Shown piece after piece: positions 60,563 to 64,000 of a stretch of DNA of 64,000 nt. The notes under the pieces are model-generated. The model saw nothing but the letters and a program-made list of their open reading frames with translations. It did no database searches and was not told where the DNA came from. How positions within the stretch are numbered: position 1 is the first letter of the stretch; every line of letters starts with the position of its first letter. The position numbers were made by a program, and so were the translations under genes. The stretch spans positions 2,409,501 through 2,473,500 of the forward strand of contig JALGPY010000035.1 of NCBI GenBank assembly GCA_023055425.1, written 5' to 3'. This stretch comes from Linanthus parryae (lineage: Eukaryota > Streptophyta > Magnoliopsida > Ericales > Polemoniaceae).

Positions 60563-61319
60563 TATATTTCCATCTTGATCTGTTTTTTTCACCTACAGAT
60601 CTGTAAGTTCTTAAATTTGAACTGAATTATGAGCAGCATATTGTAATTGTAAACGATTCTGATTTCGCCAAAAATCATCAGATTTATTTGCATAAAACTT
60701 TTTTACTGCATCTACCCAAAATTGTGCCCGGTTCTTGAATGATGAGAATAATCTTAATGGTATAAGTAAAAAATATAGTTTTGACTGAACTCAGCTAATC
60801 ACCCGGAAGTGAATAGTTTTAATGGTGTTAATCAACAGGTCAGATCAGATTTTGGAGTTAATTGTTCTCCCATATTTGATATGATTGTGACTTTTGTTTA
60901 TCTATTTTCTTGTGTTAGTGTAATTGATCCTTCTCCTACTTAAGGAGTGTAACCTTATGATTGTTCCTTTTTTTGCTTATTCCAACATATTCATGATCTA
61001 CCCAAATTGAAAGTAGAAGGGGTTATTTGCAATAATTAATACATTTTGAAATAGCTAATAGATATTAAACCTCTGACAGAAAACGACTCGGCGAATCTAG
61101 ACTTTGAGACGAAGCCAACCAACCAGAAGAAGAAAAGGGGCTCTGATTTAGCGGAGACAACAAATCGAAGTGAACATGAAGATGACCGCCGGCGAACAGA
61201 TCGTCACCCTAGATATCGATCGCGACGAATCTGCAAGTAGTCTAAAAACCCTAGATCAATTGACCACAATTGTGCTCGTTTACCCATCTAAATTCTAACT
61301 TTTGAATCAATCAACAACC
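60563..61319 (+). other. Upstream region of the RCC1-family gene
   Basis: No transposon domain is seen. A GA-rich, codon-like stretch at 61080-61250 may be 5' untranslated exon. No clear TATA box can be assigned to a start site. Confidence 0.4.

Positions 61320-64000
<2,681 letters not shown>

Overview
This is plant nuclear DNA from a repeat-rich flowering plant, probably a dicot with a large genome. The evidence is an intron-containing RCC1-family gene at the right edge and a dense nest of LTR retrotransposons, LINEs, a hAT transposon, a Mutator-like element, a MITE and a SINE. I cannot name the species. Almost every long open frame is transposon coding sequence broken by stops and frameshifts. 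The only gene likely to serve the plant is the RCC1-repeat gene from about 61320, which runs off the right end.

Layout, left to right. A Tourist-type MITE (98-432) is followed by a fragment of a Ty3/gypsy 3' end with LTR-like sequence (640-997), fused to a decayed Ty1/copia polyprotein (998-4991) and its 3' LTR-like tail. A 5'-truncated LINE on the minus strand lies at 5430-6290. A second minus-strand LINE survives as three pieces (30854-31760, 25497-26057, 7090-7658). It was split by a long array (7659-25496) and by a solo copia LTR (26058-30853). The array is a coding-free gypsy-like element arranged LTR-internal-LTR-internal-LTR, with a solo LTR of a sister family inside it (19304-22496). 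The solo copia LTR holds a 2.9-kb gypsy-like solo LTR (27115-30041) and a 0.47-kb patchwork of U6 snRNA-like, plastid 16S-like and group II intron-like sequence.

From 31818 to 56213 a hAT transposase gene on the minus strand is broken by two insertions. One is a 14-kb Athila-like gypsy element (32255-46280) with gag, protease, RT/RNase H, integrase and an env-position ORF. The other is a solo gypsy-like LTR (47427-55704). That LTR was itself hit by a young coding-free LTR element (50257-53660) and by a Pack-MULE (53830-55407) that captured two exons and an intron of an IDD-type C2H2 zinc-finger gene. Target-site duplications (TSDs) could be read for nearly every insertion. In the hAT gene, removing one TSD copy restores the reading frame, which confirms the order of events. 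To the right follow another solo copia LTR (57292-58697), LINE endonuclease remnants (59225-60136), a short tandem repeat and the RCC1-family gene.

The most interesting signals are: (1) a GT-AG intron-like segment in the U5 of four related giant-LTR subfamilies, with conserved donor context and an acceptor bracketed by CTGCGGT/ACCGCAG; (2) a middle LTR whose left 0.2 kb matches the right LTR while the rest matches the left LTR, as expected from unequal LTR-LTR crossover; (3) an apparent copy of the Athila U3 promoter module upstream of its env-position ORF; (4) the U6/plastid/group II patchwork; (5) the IDD-carrying Pack-MULE. All similarity statements come from reading the sequence; no alignment or database search was run.
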